Below are positions 48,164 to 57,577 of a stretch of 64,000 bases of DNA, in pieces. Each line of letters opens with the position of its first letter. Positions within the stretch are counted from its first letter, which is position 1. The notes beneath the pieces are model-generated. The model was not told the origin of the DNA, did no database searches, and saw only the letters and a list, made by a program, of their open reading frames with translations. The position numbers and the translations under genes are program-made. This DNA is from CAIWHR01 sp963713275 (GTDB taxonomy: Bacteria; Pseudomonadota; Gammaproteobacteria; Burkholderiales; Casimicrobiaceae), in NCBI GenBank assembly GCA_963713275.1, contig CAVQLG010000001.1, positions 35,265 through 99,264 of the forward strand. The letters are read 5' to 3'.

Positions 48164-49999
48164 ATGAAACGCCGGCACCGGATGCCCTTCGGTGCCGAAG
48201 TCCAGGCTGACGGCGGCGTGCGGTTCCGGCTGTGGGCACCCGCAGCCGCCCGGGTCGAGGTATCGCTGCAGTGCCGGGACGGCGCGCTGCGCCTGCCGCT
48301 GCTCCCGCAGGGAGGCGGCTGGCACCAGCTCGACACGAGGCACGCCGCGGCCGGGGACCGCTACCGCTACGAGATCGACGGCCGCGCCGTCCCGGACCCC
48401 GCGTCGCGGTTCAATCCCGACGACGTCCACGGCGCGAGCGAGGTCGTCGACGCGGCCGCGTACGAGTGGGCCGATGCCCCCTGGCGCGGGCGTCCCTGGC
48501 ACGAGGCGGTCGTCTACGAGCTCCATGTGGGCACCTTCAGCCCCGAGGGCACGTTCGCCGGCGTCGCCGCGCGGCTCGACCACCTCCGGCGGCTGGGCGT
48601 CACGGCGATCGAGCTGATGCCGGTTGCCGACTTCGCCGGTCGCTGGAACTGGGGTTACGACGGCGTCCTGCTGTACGCGCCCGCCAGCCGCTACGGCCGC
48701 CCCGAAACGCTGAAGGCGCTCGTCGACGCCGCGCACGCGCGCGGCATCATGGTGCTGCTCGACGTCGTCTACAACCACTTCGGCCCGGTCGGCAACTACC
48801 TCGCGGTGTCCGCGCCCCAGTTCTTCAGCGCGCGGCAGCCGACGCCGTGGGGCGCGGCGATCGATTTCGACGGCCCGGCGAGCCGGACGGTGCGGGATTT
48901 CTTCATCCACAACGCCCTCTACTGGCTCGAGGAGTTCCACTGCGACGGCCTGCGTCTCGACGCGATCCACGCGATCCGCGATACGTCCGACCCCGACCTC
49001 GTGAGCGAGCTCGCCGCCGCCGTCCGGGCCGGCCCCGGACGCGACCGTCACGTTCATCTCGTGCTCGAGAACGTACGCAACGAGGCGCACCGGCTCGCGG
49101 CACCCGACGCGGGCCATGCCGGGGTCACCGTCGCGCAGTGGAACGACGATTTCCACCACGCACTGCACGCGCTCCTCACCGGCGAACGCGACGGCTACTA
49201 TGCCGACTACGCCGACGACCCGCTGGCGCACCTCGGTCGCTGCCTGGCCGAGGGTTTCGCCTACCAGGGCGCGCCGTCAGCCTATCGCGGCGGCACCCCG
49301 CGCGGCGAGCCTTCGGCGATGCTGCCGCCGACGGTGTTCGTGAATCAGCTGCAGACCCACGACCAGGTCGGCAACCGGCCGTTCGGCGAACGGCTCTGCG
49401 CGCTCGTGCCGGAGGCGGCGCTGCGCGCGGCCGTCGCCGTCTGCCTGCTGGCACCCGCGCCGCCGATGCTGTTCATGGGCGAGGAGTTCGCCGCCGCGCA
49501 GCCGTTCCTGTTCTTCTGCGATTTCGCCGACGCCCGGATCGCGCGCAGCGTGCGTGCCGGGCGCAACCGCTCCTACGCGCGGTTCCGCGGCTTCGACGAC
49601 GCCGCTCTAGACGCGCGTTATCCCGACCCCACCGCCGAAGCGAGCTTCTTCGCTTCGCGGCTCGACTGGGGGGCGTGTGCACGGCCGCAGCACGCGCGCA
49701 TGCACGCGCACTACGCTGCGCTCCTCGAGCTGCGCCGGCGATGGATCGTGCCGCTGCTCCCGAAGATCGGCGGCGGCGCGGGATCGTGGCGTCGCGTCGG
49801 CGCCCACGCGCTCGCCGTCACCTGGGCGACGCGCGAGGGCCGCTGCCTGCGGCAGCTCGCCAACCTGGGTCCGGCGCCGTGCCCGACCGGCGCGCTGCCC
49901 GCGGCAACGATCGTCTACGCGCCGGCAGGCTTCGCCTCCGGCGACGCCGGCGACGCGACGCTTCCGCCGTGGTCGGTCGTGGTCGCGATCGGCCGGTGA
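48164..49999 (+). CDS. treZ: Malto-oligosyltrehalose trehalohydrolase
   Basis: TreZ releases trehalose from malto-oligosyltrehalose made by TreY. The 611-residue GH13 protein has an N-terminal CBM48-like domain (VRFRLWAPAAARVEV), VYELHVGTFSPEGTFAG, ELMPVADFAGRWNWGYDGV, DVVYNHFGPVGNYL, nucleophile Asp in GLRLDAIHAIRD, general acid Glu in LVLENVRNEA, and the family-specific NQLQTHDQVGNRPFGERL. The frame is intact. No treY is in the window, although treY and treZ usually sit together. It is convergent with the glycosyltransferase gene that follows. Confidence 0.92.
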   Translation: MKRRHRMPFGAEVQADGGVRFRLWAPAAARVEVSLQCRDGALRLPLLPQGGGWHQLDTRHAAAGDRYRYEIDGRAVPDPASRFNPDDVHGASEVVDAAAYEWADAPWRGRPWHEAVVYELHVGTFSPEGTFAGVAARLDHLRRLGVTAIELMPVADFAGRWNWGYDGVLLYAPASRYGRPETLKALVDAAHARGIMVLLDVVYNHFGPVGNYLAVSAPQFFSARQPTPWGAAIDFDGPASRTVRDFFIHNALYWLEEFHCDGLRLDAIHAIRDTSDPDLVSELAAAVRAGPGRDRHVHLVLENVRNEAHRLAAPDAGHAGVTVAQWNDDFHHALHALLTGERDGYYADYADDPLAHLGRCLAEGFAYQGAPSAYRGGTPRGEPSAMLPPTVFVNQLQTHDQVGNRPFGERLCALVPEAALRAAVAVCLLAPAPPMLFMGEEFAAAQPFLFFCDFADARIARSVRAGRNRSYARFRGFDDAALDARYPDPTAEASFFASRLDWGACARPQHARMHAHYAALLELRRRWIVPLLPKIGGGAGSWRRVGAHALAVTWATREGRCLRQLANLGPAPCPTGALPAATIVYAPAGFASGDAGDATLPPWSVVVAIGR

Positions 50000-50000
50000 A

Positions 50001-50018
50001 CGGCGCCTTCAGGCGCCG
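50001..50018. terminator. Hairpin between convergent treZ and glgM
   Basis: CGGCGCC, loop TTCA, GGCGCCG: a perfect 7-base-pair GC stem between two convergent genes, overlapping the glgM stop codon. No T-run follows, so it would be a weak or Rho-assisted bidirectional terminator. Confidence 0.4.
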
Positions 50019-51214
50019 ATCCGGTGATACAGCGCGAGCACCTGGGCGGCGATCGCCTTCCAGCTGAACAGCGCCTCGGCGCGCCGGCGGCTCGCCGCGC
50101 CAAGCCGCGCGCGCAGCTGCGGGTCGGCGACGATCCGATTGATCGGGTCGGCGAGGCTGCGCGCGAACTCGTCCGGGCGAACCGCCTCGAACGGGCTCGC
50201 CTGCTGCTGCTCGAGCGGGACCAGATAGCCGGTTTCCCCGTCGACGATGATCTCCTTGATGCCGCCGACGGCGCTGGCGACGACCGGCGTCGAGCACGCC
50301 ATCGCCTCGAGGTTGATGATGCCGAACGGCTCGTAGATCGACGGGCAGCAGAAGACGGTCGCGCGCGAGTAGAGCTCGATCTTCGCCGGCGTGCCGATCC
50401 ACTCGCGGATCCAGACCACGTTCTTTCGCCCGCGCTGGACTTCCTGCACCAGGTCGCTCATCTCCTTGCCGATTTCCGGCGTGTCGGGCTGTCCCGCGCA
50501 CAGCACGATCTGCACCCGCTCGTCGATGTACTTGATGGCGTTGACCAGATGGATGATGCCCTTCTGCCGCGTGATGCGGCCGACGAAGAGCACGTACGGC
50601 TCGGCCGGATCGATGCCGTAGCGCGCGAGCGTCGCGGTGCCCTCGACCGCGCGGTACTCGTCGGTGTCGATGCCGTTGTAGATGACGTCGATCCGCGCCG
50701 GGTCGACGTCGAAGAGCTTCAGGATGTCGTCCTTCATCCCCTGGGAGACCGCGATGATCGAATCGGCGCGCTCGAGCGCCGTCTTCTCGATCCAGGTGGA
50801 CAGGTCGTAGCCCAGACCCAGCTGCTCCCGCTTCCACGGCCGCAGCGGCTCGAGCGAGTGCGTCGTGATCACCAGCGGAATGCCGTAGCCGGTCTGCGCA
50901 AGCAACCCGCCCATGTGCGTGTACCAGGTGTGGCAGTGAACGACCTGCGCGTCGACCGGATCGGCGTTGAACGCGATGCAGTTGTCGAACGCGGACAGCG
51001 GGGACTTGAGCCCGGGCGGGCACCGCAGATACCGCGCCGCATCGGGCGCGAAACCGCGGACGGCCAGGCGCGTGTCGCTTGACCGCTGCTCGCCGAAACA
51101 GCGCACGTCGATCTCGATCGACTTCGCGAGCTCGCGGCAGAGGTATTCGACGTGGATGCCTGCCCCGCCGTAGACGTGGGGCGGGTACTCGTTGGTCAGG
51201 AACAGCGCTTTCAC
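50009..51214 (-). CDS. glgM: Actinobacterial-type glycogen synthase / alpha-maltose-1-phosphate synthase
   Basis: A 401-residue GT4 glycosyltransferase of the GlgA_coryne group, which includes GlgM, the enzyme that makes maltose 1-phosphate from ADP-glucose and glucose 1-phosphate. Seen: LFLTNEYPPHVYGGAGIHVEYL (abbreviated NEYPPHVYGGAGIHVEYL), HCHTWYTHMGG, TTHSLEPLRPWKREQLG, DVIYNGIDTDEY, LFVGRITRQKG, and the donor-site EPFGIINLEAMACSTPVVAS. The GTG start at 51214 follows GGAGGTGA. With glgE in the same cluster, a GlgM role is more likely than classic glycogen synthase. Confidence 0.87.
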   Translation of the reverse strand: MKALFLTNEYPPHVYGGAGIHVEYLCRELAKSIEIDVRCFGEQRSSDTRLAVRGFAPDAARYLRCPPGLKSPLSAFDNCIAFNADPVDAQVVHCHTWYTHMGGLLAQTGYGIPLVITTHSLEPLRPWKREQLGLGYDLSTWIEKTALERADSIIAVSQGMKDDILKLFDVDPARIDVIYNGIDTDEYRAVEGTATLARYGIDPAEPYVLFVGRITRQKGIIHLVNAIKYIDERVQIVLCAGQPDTPEIGKEMSDLVQEVQRGRKNVVWIREWIGTPAKIELYSRATVFCCPSIYEPFGIINLEAMACSTPVVASAVGGIKEIIVDGETGYLVPLEQQQASPFEAVRPDEFARSLADPINRIVADPQLRARLGAASRRRAEALFSWKAIAAQVLALYHRIGA

Positions 51215-51542
51215 GTTCACCTCCGGCGGCTGGGATCGTGCTGCTTCATCGTTCTGGGCGGCGGCCGCGGGCGTACCGCAACGACCGTGACGGCGGCCGG
51301 CGAGGAGGCTTCTCGCGGAGCCCGGGCGTTGCGGCTGCGGCGCGGCTCGCATGCCCGCGCCGCCGGGACTCGCGCCGGTGCGCTTCTTTACGCCTCCCCG
51401 TAGCCGCCGCAATGACCCCACTGCGATTATACGCGCCGGGCGCACCGAAGCGCGGGCACGCCGCTTGGGTCTTTGGTGCCGCACGCTCGCAGCGCATCGA
51501 GCGGCGCCGCCGCGCGGTGCTCTCTCGGGCGCGACGGCGTCG
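51215..51542. other. Intergenic region between ptsP and glgM
   Basis: A 328-base gap between two minus-strand genes. It probably contains the glgM promoter. I see no gene, repeat or RNA structure that can be supported. Confidence 0.4.
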
Positions 51543-53801
51543 TCACGCCAGCACCAGCTCGCCCAGCCCGGCGCGCCGCAGCTCGTCGTTCAGCAGGTTG
51601 CGGACGGCAGCGGCATTCTCCAGGCGCAACGCGCGGGAGAGCACCCGCTGCGCGCGCTCGACCGCGAAACTTCGCACCGTCCACTTGACGCGCGCCACGG
51701 CGCCGGCGCTCATGCTGAGCGCGACGAGCCCCATCCCGAGCAGCAGGATCACCGAGGCCGGATCGCCAGCCATCTCGCCGCAAACGCTCACCGGCCTGCC
51801 GTGGCGCCGCGCAGCGCGGACGACGCCGTGCACGGCGCTGATCACCGCGGGGTCGAGGGCGTCGTACAGGCGCGCGACGCTCGGATTGTTCCTGTCGACG
51901 GCAAGCAGGTACTGCGTGAGGTCGTTGGTGCCGATCGAGAAGAAATCGGCATGGCGCGAGAGCGCGCGCATCGCGTGCAGCGCGGAAGGCACCTCGATCA
52001 TCGCGCCCACCGGCGGGTCGGGGCACTCGTGGCCCTCCTCGCGCAACTCGTTGCGCGCACGTTCGACCGCCTTCCTCGCGGCCACGAGCTCGTGCACCTG
52101 GCCAATCATCGGAAACATGATGCGCAGGTTGCCCAACCCGGTGTTCGCCAGCAGCATCGCGCGCAGCTGCGGCAGCAGGATGTCCGGGCGATCGAGCGCA
52201 AGGCGGATGCCCCGCCACCCCAGGCACGGGTTCTCCTCGTCCACCGGAAAATAGGACAGCGGCTTGTCGCCTCCCGCGTCGAGCGTACGCATCGTCACCG
52301 GCCTGGGGGCGAAGCCGGCGAGCACCTTGCGATAGATCTCGTACTGCTCGTGCTCCGTGGGAAAGGTCTCGCGCGACATGAAGGGGAACTCGGAACGATA
52401 CAGTCCCACCTCGTCCACGCCGGCGTCGGCGGCGATGTCGATGTCGGTCAGCAGCCCGACGTTGAGGCCGAGCGTGATCCGGACCCCGTCCGGGGTGGTC
52501 GGCGCGACGTGGCGCAGCTCGGCAAGCCTCGCCGACAGCTCGCCCTCCTGCCGGATCAATCGCCGGTACTCCCGGACCACGGCGGGCGGCGGATCGATGA
52601 ACACGCGCCCGCGATAGCCGTCGACGACGATGCGATGGCCGTCGAGCGCGCGCATGTCGCGCGTTCCCAGGCCCATCACGGCCGGGATCGCGAGGCCGCG
52701 GGCCAGCACCGCGGTGTGCGAGACGACGGACCCCCGCAGGCAGACGATGCCGCGAAGCTGGCCCGCGGGAACCTCGGCCACACGGACCAGGCTGATCTCG
52801 TCCCCGAGCAGGACCGTGTCGCCGGGGTACTGCCGGGGCACGCCGGCGTCGGGGGCGAGGCGCAGCAGGATGCGGCGACCGATCCCCCGCACATCCTCCG
52901 CGCGCGCTTGCAGGTACGGATCCTCCGCCTCCTCGAACACCCGGGCGTGCTCGGCGATCGCGTCGCGCAGCGCCGCCGGCGCCCAGTTGCCGCGACGAAT
53001 CCTCGCCACGACGTCCTCCACCAGCTCATCCTGCCCGAGGATGAGGATGTACACGTCGAAGATCGCGCGCGTCTCGTCGGCCAGCCGGCCGGTCACCCGC
53101 TGCACACTGGCGCGCAACTCCTGCTGCGTCTCGCGGACGGCCTGCCGGAACCGCGCCTCTTCGCGCGCCACATCGTCCGGAACGCGATCGGCGACGGCCT
53201 CGAGATCCGCGAGGGGCGACGGCAGGACGATCGTGCCGATGGTCACGCCCGGCGCGCCCGGCAAGCCGTCGATCAGGCCGAAGGGGCGGGAAGCGTTCGG
53301 CTCGTTCGAAGCGATCGATCGCCCGAGCGCGGCGTGGGAGAGCGACGCGGCGAGTTGCGCGCCGATCGTGACCAGGAAGGCAACCTCCTCGTCGGCGAAC
53401 ACGCGATGCGTGCGCTGCTGGACGACGAGCACGCCCACGGACTGCCGGAAGTGCACGAGGGGCACCGCGAGGAAGCCGGAGAACTGCTGCTCGCCGGTCT
53501 CGGGAAAGTACCGGTAGCTGGGATGCTCTGCCGCGTCCGCGAGGTTGACGGGCTCCTGGCGCGCGGCGACCAAGCCGACGATGCCTTCGCCAGCGGCCAT
53601 CCGAATCCGGCCGACCGCAGCCGGGTTCAAGCCATCGGTGGCCCGGAGGACGAACTCGGGCTTGGCCGGCTCGCGGACATAGACCGAGCACACGTCGGTC
53701 TCCATCGCAGCCTTCACCCGGTGCACGATGATCTCCAGCGCCTCGTGCAGGTTGGCGGCGGCGTTCACGCGCTGGACGATCTGCTGGAGCTGCGTAAGCA
53801 T
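51543..53801 (-). CDS. ptsP: Phosphoenolpyruvate-protein phosphotransferase with GAF domain (nitrogen PTS enzyme I)
   Basis: A 752-residue EI-Ntr. The N-terminal GAF domain (residues about 1-165) starts LQQIVQRVNAAANLHEAL and includes VCSVYV and FLAVPLVH. A linker leads to the EI region: phosphorylated His in SVVSHTAVLARGLAIPAVMG (abbreviated SHTAVLARGLAIP), GYRGRVFIDPPP, the PEP-binding LYRSEFPFM, MFPMIGQVHEL, and VCGEMAGDPA. It passes phosphate from PEP to NPr and EIIA-Ntr to sense nitrogen or carbon status. No ptsO or ptsN is nearby. The frame is intact. Confidence 0.93.
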   Translation of the reverse strand: MLTQLQQIVQRVNAAANLHEALEIIVHRVKAAMETDVCSVYVREPAKPEFVLRATDGLNPAAVGRIRMAAGEGIVGLVAARQEPVNLADAAEHPSYRYFPETGEQQFSGFLAVPLVHFRQSVGVLVVQQRTHRVFADEEVAFLVTIGAQLAASLSHAALGRSIASNEPNASRPFGLIDGLPGAPGVTIGTIVLPSPLADLEAVADRVPDDVAREEARFRQAVRETQQELRASVQRVTGRLADETRAIFDVYILILGQDELVEDVVARIRRGNWAPAALRDAIAEHARVFEEAEDPYLQARAEDVRGIGRRILLRLAPDAGVPRQYPGDTVLLGDEISLVRVAEVPAGQLRGIVCLRGSVVSHTAVLARGLAIPAVMGLGTRDMRALDGHRIVVDGYRGRVFIDPPPAVVREYRRLIRQEGELSARLAELRHVAPTTPDGVRITLGLNVGLLTDIDIAADAGVDEVGLYRSEFPFMSRETFPTEHEQYEIYRKVLAGFAPRPVTMRTLDAGGDKPLSYFPVDEENPCLGWRGIRLALDRPDILLPQLRAMLLANTGLGNLRIMFPMIGQVHELVAARKAVERARNELREEGHECPDPPVGAMIEVPSALHAMRALSRHADFFSIGTNDLTQYLLAVDRNNPSVARLYDALDPAVISAVHGVVRAARRHGRPVSVCGEMAGDPASVILLLGMGLVALSMSAGAVARVKWTVRSFAVERAQRVLSRALRLENAAAVRNLLNDELRRAGLGELVLA

Positions 53802-53970
53802 GGTGGCGGTGTTTGCTGCAACGGGGCCATTCTAGCGACGCGGCGCGGTGTCGGGGCGAACTCGCGCAGGCGCGGCACGCCCCCGCGCGGGGCCGCCGGC
53901 GTCGGCGCTGGACGGGCCTCGGCCGCGCGCGCGCGCGCGACCGCACCTTGGCCCGCCAATCCCGCGCGTC

Positions 53971-54544
53971 TTAAGCGCGCGTGCGCCTCCACACCTGCCA
54001 TCGCTCGCAGCCACGGAACAGCGCGATCGAATCGGCCACGGCGCGGTCGTCCTCCTGCGTGAACCACGGGCCCAGAAGTGTTGGCCAGTTCTTCCGGGCG
54101 GGCACCGAACGGCGGGCCTTTCGGAGCATCGGCCAGATAGAAATACCCCGCGAGCGCGCCGCCCGGGCGCAGCAGGTCGGCCGTACGCCGCGCATACCGC
54201 GGCCACAGGCGTCGGGGCATCGCGCACAGGAACGTCCGCTCGTAGATCACGTCGAACGCTTCCCCGGGATCGAACTCGAAGTAGTCCGCCTGCACCAGCC
54301 GGTCGGCGTGGCTTCCTACGTTGGCGCGGGCCGCTTCGATCGCGGCGGCGCTGAAGTCGAGACCGACGACGTCCCAGCCCTGGTCGGCGAGGAACCGGAC
54401 CTCCCAGCCGCTGCCGCAGCCCGGCACGAGCGCTCGTTGCCCGCTCGGGTACGTGGCCGCGAAGTCGCGCAAGGCGTCGGGCACCCGCCCCGCGTCCCAG
54501 GGCGTGACGCCCGCGCGGAAACGGTGGTCCCAGAACTCCGGCAT
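53971..54544 (-). CDS. SAM-dependent methyltransferase, TPMT family (one frameshift)
   Basis: The protein starts PEFWDHRFRAGVTPWDAGRVP, given in part as FWDHRFRAG and TPWDAG, then the SAM-binding LVPGCGSGWEVRFLADQGWDVVGLDFS (ALVPGCGSGWEV), ANVGSHADRLVQADYFEF, and YERTFLCAMP. These are thiopurine S-methyltransferase-like. After a slip near 54.08 kb the end (GPWFTQEDDRAVADSIALF, then FRGCERWQVWRR) is in another frame. ATG 54544 fits the family start; a GTG at 54583 is possible. Bacterial members methylate thiols, selenium or tellurium compounds. Confidence 0.8.
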
Positions 54545-54693
54545 CGCGGGATTCTGCTGCGGGGGTTTGGGCTGGGGGGTCACGGTGTGGGCGACGGGGA
54601 CCGAGGCGTCATTCTGACGCGCCTGCGGCGGTTGCGCAAAGCACGGTGCCAGTCAGCGCCGGTGCCAGGGCCCACGCGGGACCGGCCCGCGGT

Positions 54694-54727
54694 CCGAGGA
54701 AGCGCCCGAGGAAGCGCCCGAGGAAGG
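54694..54727 (+). repeat. Short direct repeat, 12-base unit
   Basis: CCGAGGAAGCGC is repeated almost three times (two full copies and a partial one) about 80 bases before the mgtE start. No function is evident. Confidence 0.6.
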
Positions 54728-54805
54728 GTGGGCGCGGCAGGCGATTGCGACTAGAATGCGCGCAGTCAGCCATTCCCGCCTCCACCCGTTGAACGCCCCC
54801 GCATC

Positions 54806-56281
54806 ATGTCCGAGCCGATCGAGACCACCGGCGTCGACCGGAGCGAGGCGCGTGAGAGCCTGCAGGATTCGCTCTCCGAAGTAACGGCGCTGCTGCGCAA
54901 GCACCGGCTGATCGAGGGGCTCATCCACGAGCAGATGGAGCACGGCCCCGGCGCCGATCGCTCCGACCTCGTAGAGTCGCTGGTCTTCCGCCAGAACAAG
55001 GCGGTCCTGCAGCGCAAGCTCGATCACCTGCACCCGGCGGACATCGCCTACATCCTCGAGGCGCTGCCGCTCGACGAGCGGCTCTACATCTGGGATCTGG
55101 TCAAGGCCGAGCGGGACGGCGACATCCTGCTGGAGGTGTCGGACGCAGTCCGCGAATCGCTCATCTCGTCGATGGACACCGACGAGCTCGTCGCCGCGAC
55201 CGAGACGCTTGAAGCCGACGAGATCGCGGCGCTCGCCCCCGACCTGCCGCAGGAGGTCATCGACGACCTGTTCCAGTCGCTGCCCCTCGAGGAGCGCGAG
55301 CAGCTGCGCGCGGCGATGTCCTACGACGACGACATGGTCGGCGCCCTGATGGACTTCGAGGACGTGAGCGTGCGCCCGGACGTCACGCTGGAAGTCGTGC
55401 TGCGCTATCTGCGGCGCTTCGACGAGCTGCCCTCGCAGACCGACCAGCTCTTCGTCGTCGATCGCGAGGAGCGGCTGCTCGGCGTGCTGCCGGTCGGCAA
55501 GCTGCTCGTCAACGACCCGGAGCGCAGCGTGGCGGACGTGATGGAGGCGCCCCGGGTCAAGCTGCTGCAGCACGAGAAGGCCGACGAGGCCGCGCACGCG
55601 TTCGAGCGCTATGACCTGGTCTCGGCGCCCGTCGTCGACACCAACGACAAGCTCGTGGGTCGCGTGACCGTCGACGAGATCCTCGACTTCGTCCGTCAGA
55701 GCGGCGAGGAAGACCTCCTCGCGCAGGCGGGTCTGCGCGAGGAGGAGGACGTCTTCGCCTCGGTCTGGGCGTCGTTCAAGAACCGCTGGGCGTGGCTCGC
55801 GGTCAATCTCGTCACGGCCTTCATCGCTTCCCGCGTCATCGGGCTGTTCGAGGACTCGATCGAGAAGCTCGTGGCGCTCGCCGCATTGATGCCGATCGTC
55901 GCCGGCATCGGCGGGAACTCGGGCAACCAGACGATCACGATGATCGTTCGCGCCGCCGCCCTGGGTCAGGTGAAGGTCGCCAGCGCACGTCAGCTGATCC
56001 GCAAGGAGATCACCGTCAGCCTGATCAACGGCCTGATCTGGGGCGGCGTGATGGGGCTGGTGGCGATGCTGCTCTACCGCGGCGTCGCGCTGGGCTTGGT
56101 CATGGTGCTGGCGATGACACTCAATCTGGTCCTCGCCGCGCTGATGGGCGTGCTGATCCCGATCACGATGCTCAAGTTCGGCCGCGATCCGGCGCTGGGC
56201 TCGTCCGTGCTGATCACCGCCGTCACAGACTCAGGCGGGTTCTTCATCTTCCTCGGCCTCGCCACGCTGTTCTTGGTGTGA
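54806..56281 (+). CDS. mgtE: Magnesium transporter MgtE
   Basis: A 491-residue MgtE. The N-terminal superhelical domain (LHPADIAYILEALPLDERLYIWDLV, given in part as HPADIAYILEALP) leads to a CBS pair (VTLEVVLRYLR, LFVVDREERLLGVLPVGKLL, VVDTNDKLVGRVTVDEIL). Five membrane helices follow from about residue 325, with the pore motif PIVAGIGGNSGNQT and the late DPALGSSVLITAVTDSGGFFIF (abbreviated DPALGSSVLITAVTD). It is a Mg2+ channel gated by cytosolic Mg2+. No Mg-sensing leader structure was recognised upstream. Confidence 0.93.
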   Translation: MSEPIETTGVDRSEARESLQDSLSEVTALLRKHRLIEGLIHEQMEHGPGADRSDLVESLVFRQNKAVLQRKLDHLHPADIAYILEALPLDERLYIWDLVKAERDGDILLEVSDAVRESLISSMDTDELVAATETLEADEIAALAPDLPQEVIDDLFQSLPLEEREQLRAAMSYDDDMVGALMDFEDVSVRPDVTLEVVLRYLRRFDELPSQTDQLFVVDREERLLGVLPVGKLLVNDPERSVADVMEAPRVKLLQHEKADEAAHAFERYDLVSAPVVDTNDKLVGRVTVDEILDFVRQSGEEDLLAQAGLREEEDVFASVWASFKNRWAWLAVNLVTAFIASRVIGLFEDSIEKLVALAALMPIVAGIGGNSGNQTITMIVRAAALGQVKVASARQLIRKEITVSLINGLIWGGVMGLVAMLLYRGVALGLVMVLAMTLNLVLAALMGVLIPITMLKFGRDPALGSSVLITAVTDSGGFFIFLGLATLFLV

Positions 56282-56293
56282 CCGGCCGCATCA

Positions 56294-56310
56294 CGCCGCT
56301 CAGCGCGGCG
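56294..56310. terminator. Hairpin between convergent mgtE and a secreted-protein gene
   Basis: CGCCGC, five-base loop, GCGGCG, located between the stop of mgtE and the stop of the gene on the other strand. No T-run is present. Weak support as a bidirectional terminator. Confidence 0.3.
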
Positions 56311-56893
56311 CGGCGGGGTTGGCGGGAGGGGGAGGCGGCGCGGGCATCGCGACAAACGCCTTCAGGTGGGCGCGCAGTGTTCCGGTGTTCGCCCCCGGCC
56401 AACGCCCGCCGTAGACGACGTCGTCGACCACCCAGCTGCCGCGCTCGCGCCGGACCAGCACGGCGTCGTGCCAGCGGTGGTCGACGCCGCTCACGGGATC
56501 GCGGATCGAAAGCGTGACGTCGCAGCGGGCGAGCTCCCCGCTGCGCTTGCAGAACCCGACGTCGGCGCGCTGCGCGCCTTCGGCGAGCGAGGTGAAGATG
56601 TCGCGCTGCCAGACCGGGGGCACGCCGCCCCAGGCCGCGCCGTCGCCGGCGGACGCCGCGGCGGAGAGGTCGGCGGCGAGTCCCGCCGAGAGCACCGGGC
56701 TGAACGGGCTTTGGCTTGCGGCGGGCGGCACGCCCCAGTTTCGCCACGCGAGGTAGACAGCGTAGAACGCGCGTACGGCGTCGTTCGGCGTCGCCGTGGC
56801 CGGCGGCGCGGGCGACGGCTGCGCCAGGGCCTCGCCGGCGAGGAACAGTGCCAATGCGAGCAGTGGGTGCATGGAGTTGACGGGGGGCTGCAA
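56300..56893 (-). CDS. Predicted secreted protein, DUF3828-like
   Basis: A 197-residue protein whose N-terminus (MHPLLALALFLAGEALAQP) is a clear signal peptide ending at ALAQ, so it is periplasmic or secreted. The start could be the first ATG or the one seven codons later. The body has AVRAFYAVYLAWR, ARCDVTLSIRDPV, WHDAVLVRRERGSWVVDDVVYGG, which resembles the DUF3828 pattern. The C-terminus is a Pro/Ala tail. Function unknown. It is convergent with mgtE. Confidence 0.6.
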   Translation of the reverse strand: MQPPVNSMHPLLALALFLAGEALAQPSPAPPATATPNDAVRAFYAVYLAWRNWGVPPAASQSPFSPVLSAGLAADLSAAASAGDGAAWGGVPPVWQRDIFTSLAEGAQRADVGFCKRSGELARCDVTLSIRDPVSGVDHRWHDAVLVRRERGSWVVDDVVYGGRWPGANTGTLRAHLKAFVAMPAPPPPPANPAAPR

Positions 56894-57102
56894 GCCACGC
56901 CGGATCGCCGGTCGCGCTGGCCCCGGGAAGTTGGCGGCGGGTTCGACGGCCGGGTCGACCCGGGGATTGTGCCGGACTCTGGCCGGTTTGAGGAAGTTGC
57001 TGCGCCGGCGGGCCGCGACCGGACCGGTTGGGGAATAATCGACGTCGTCGTCCTGTTGACGACTGTGCTTGCCGCCTCACCTTACCCAATCAAGGAGATC
57101 CC

Positions 57103-57489
57103 ATGAACCGAATCCGGCAGTTTCTGCTCGTCACCCTCACGTCGTCCCTGGTCGCCTGTGCTTCGATGGCCGTCGGCGCACCCGGCGGCATCAAGGTCGC
57201 CGACGGTGTGTTGACCAACACCGCTGGCATGACGCTCTACACCTTCGACAATGATCCTGTCGGAGGCGGCAAGAGCGTATGCAACGGCCCCTGCGCCGCG
57301 AACTGGCCGCCGGTCATGGCGGCAGCCGACGCGAAGCCGGAGGGCGACTACGGAATCGTCACCCGCGACGACGGCGCGAAGCAGTGGGCGTACAAGGGCA
57401 AGCCGCTCTACCTCTGGGTCAAGGACCAGAAGCCGGGCGACAAGACCGGCGACGGGTTCAACAAGGTCTGGCGCGTGGCCAAGCCCTGA
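57103..57489 (+). CDS. COG4315-type lipoprotein
   Basis: The 128-residue precursor has a lipobox-like LVACAS near residue 19. The mature part carries the 'secreted repeat' pattern: GMTLYTFDNDPVGGGKSVCNGPCAANWPP (abbreviated GMTLYTFDND and CNGPCAANWPP), then WAYKGKPLYLWVKDQKPGDKTGDG and VWRV. Proteins of this type are often encoded beside ECF sigma/anti-sigma pairs in betaproteobacteria, as here. It may be a redox-related outer-envelope protein. Function is not established. Confidence 0.85.
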   Translation: MNRIRQFLLVTLTSSLVACASMAVGAPGGIKVADGVLTNTAGMTLYTFDNDPVGGGKSVCNGPCAANWPPVMAAADAKPEGDYGIVTRDDGAKQWAYKGKPLYLWVKDQKPGDKTGDGFNKVWRVAKP

Positions 57490-57577
57490 CGTCAGGGCGA
57501 TCGCAGCCTCCGGGCCTCGAGTGGCGTCCGCCTCGGGGGCCCGCTGAGCGCGGTGTGACAGCGCAAATGCAACGCCG

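Noticed and set aside
51351..54062. 903-residue open frame on the plus strand opposite ptsP
   Set aside because: Low-complexity shadow of ptsP; ptsP has complete GAF and enzyme I motifs on the other strand.
54584..54805. Magnesium-sensing leader (M-box) before mgtE
   Set aside because: The gap is short and dominated by a simple 12-base repeat; no M-box-like structure was recognised.
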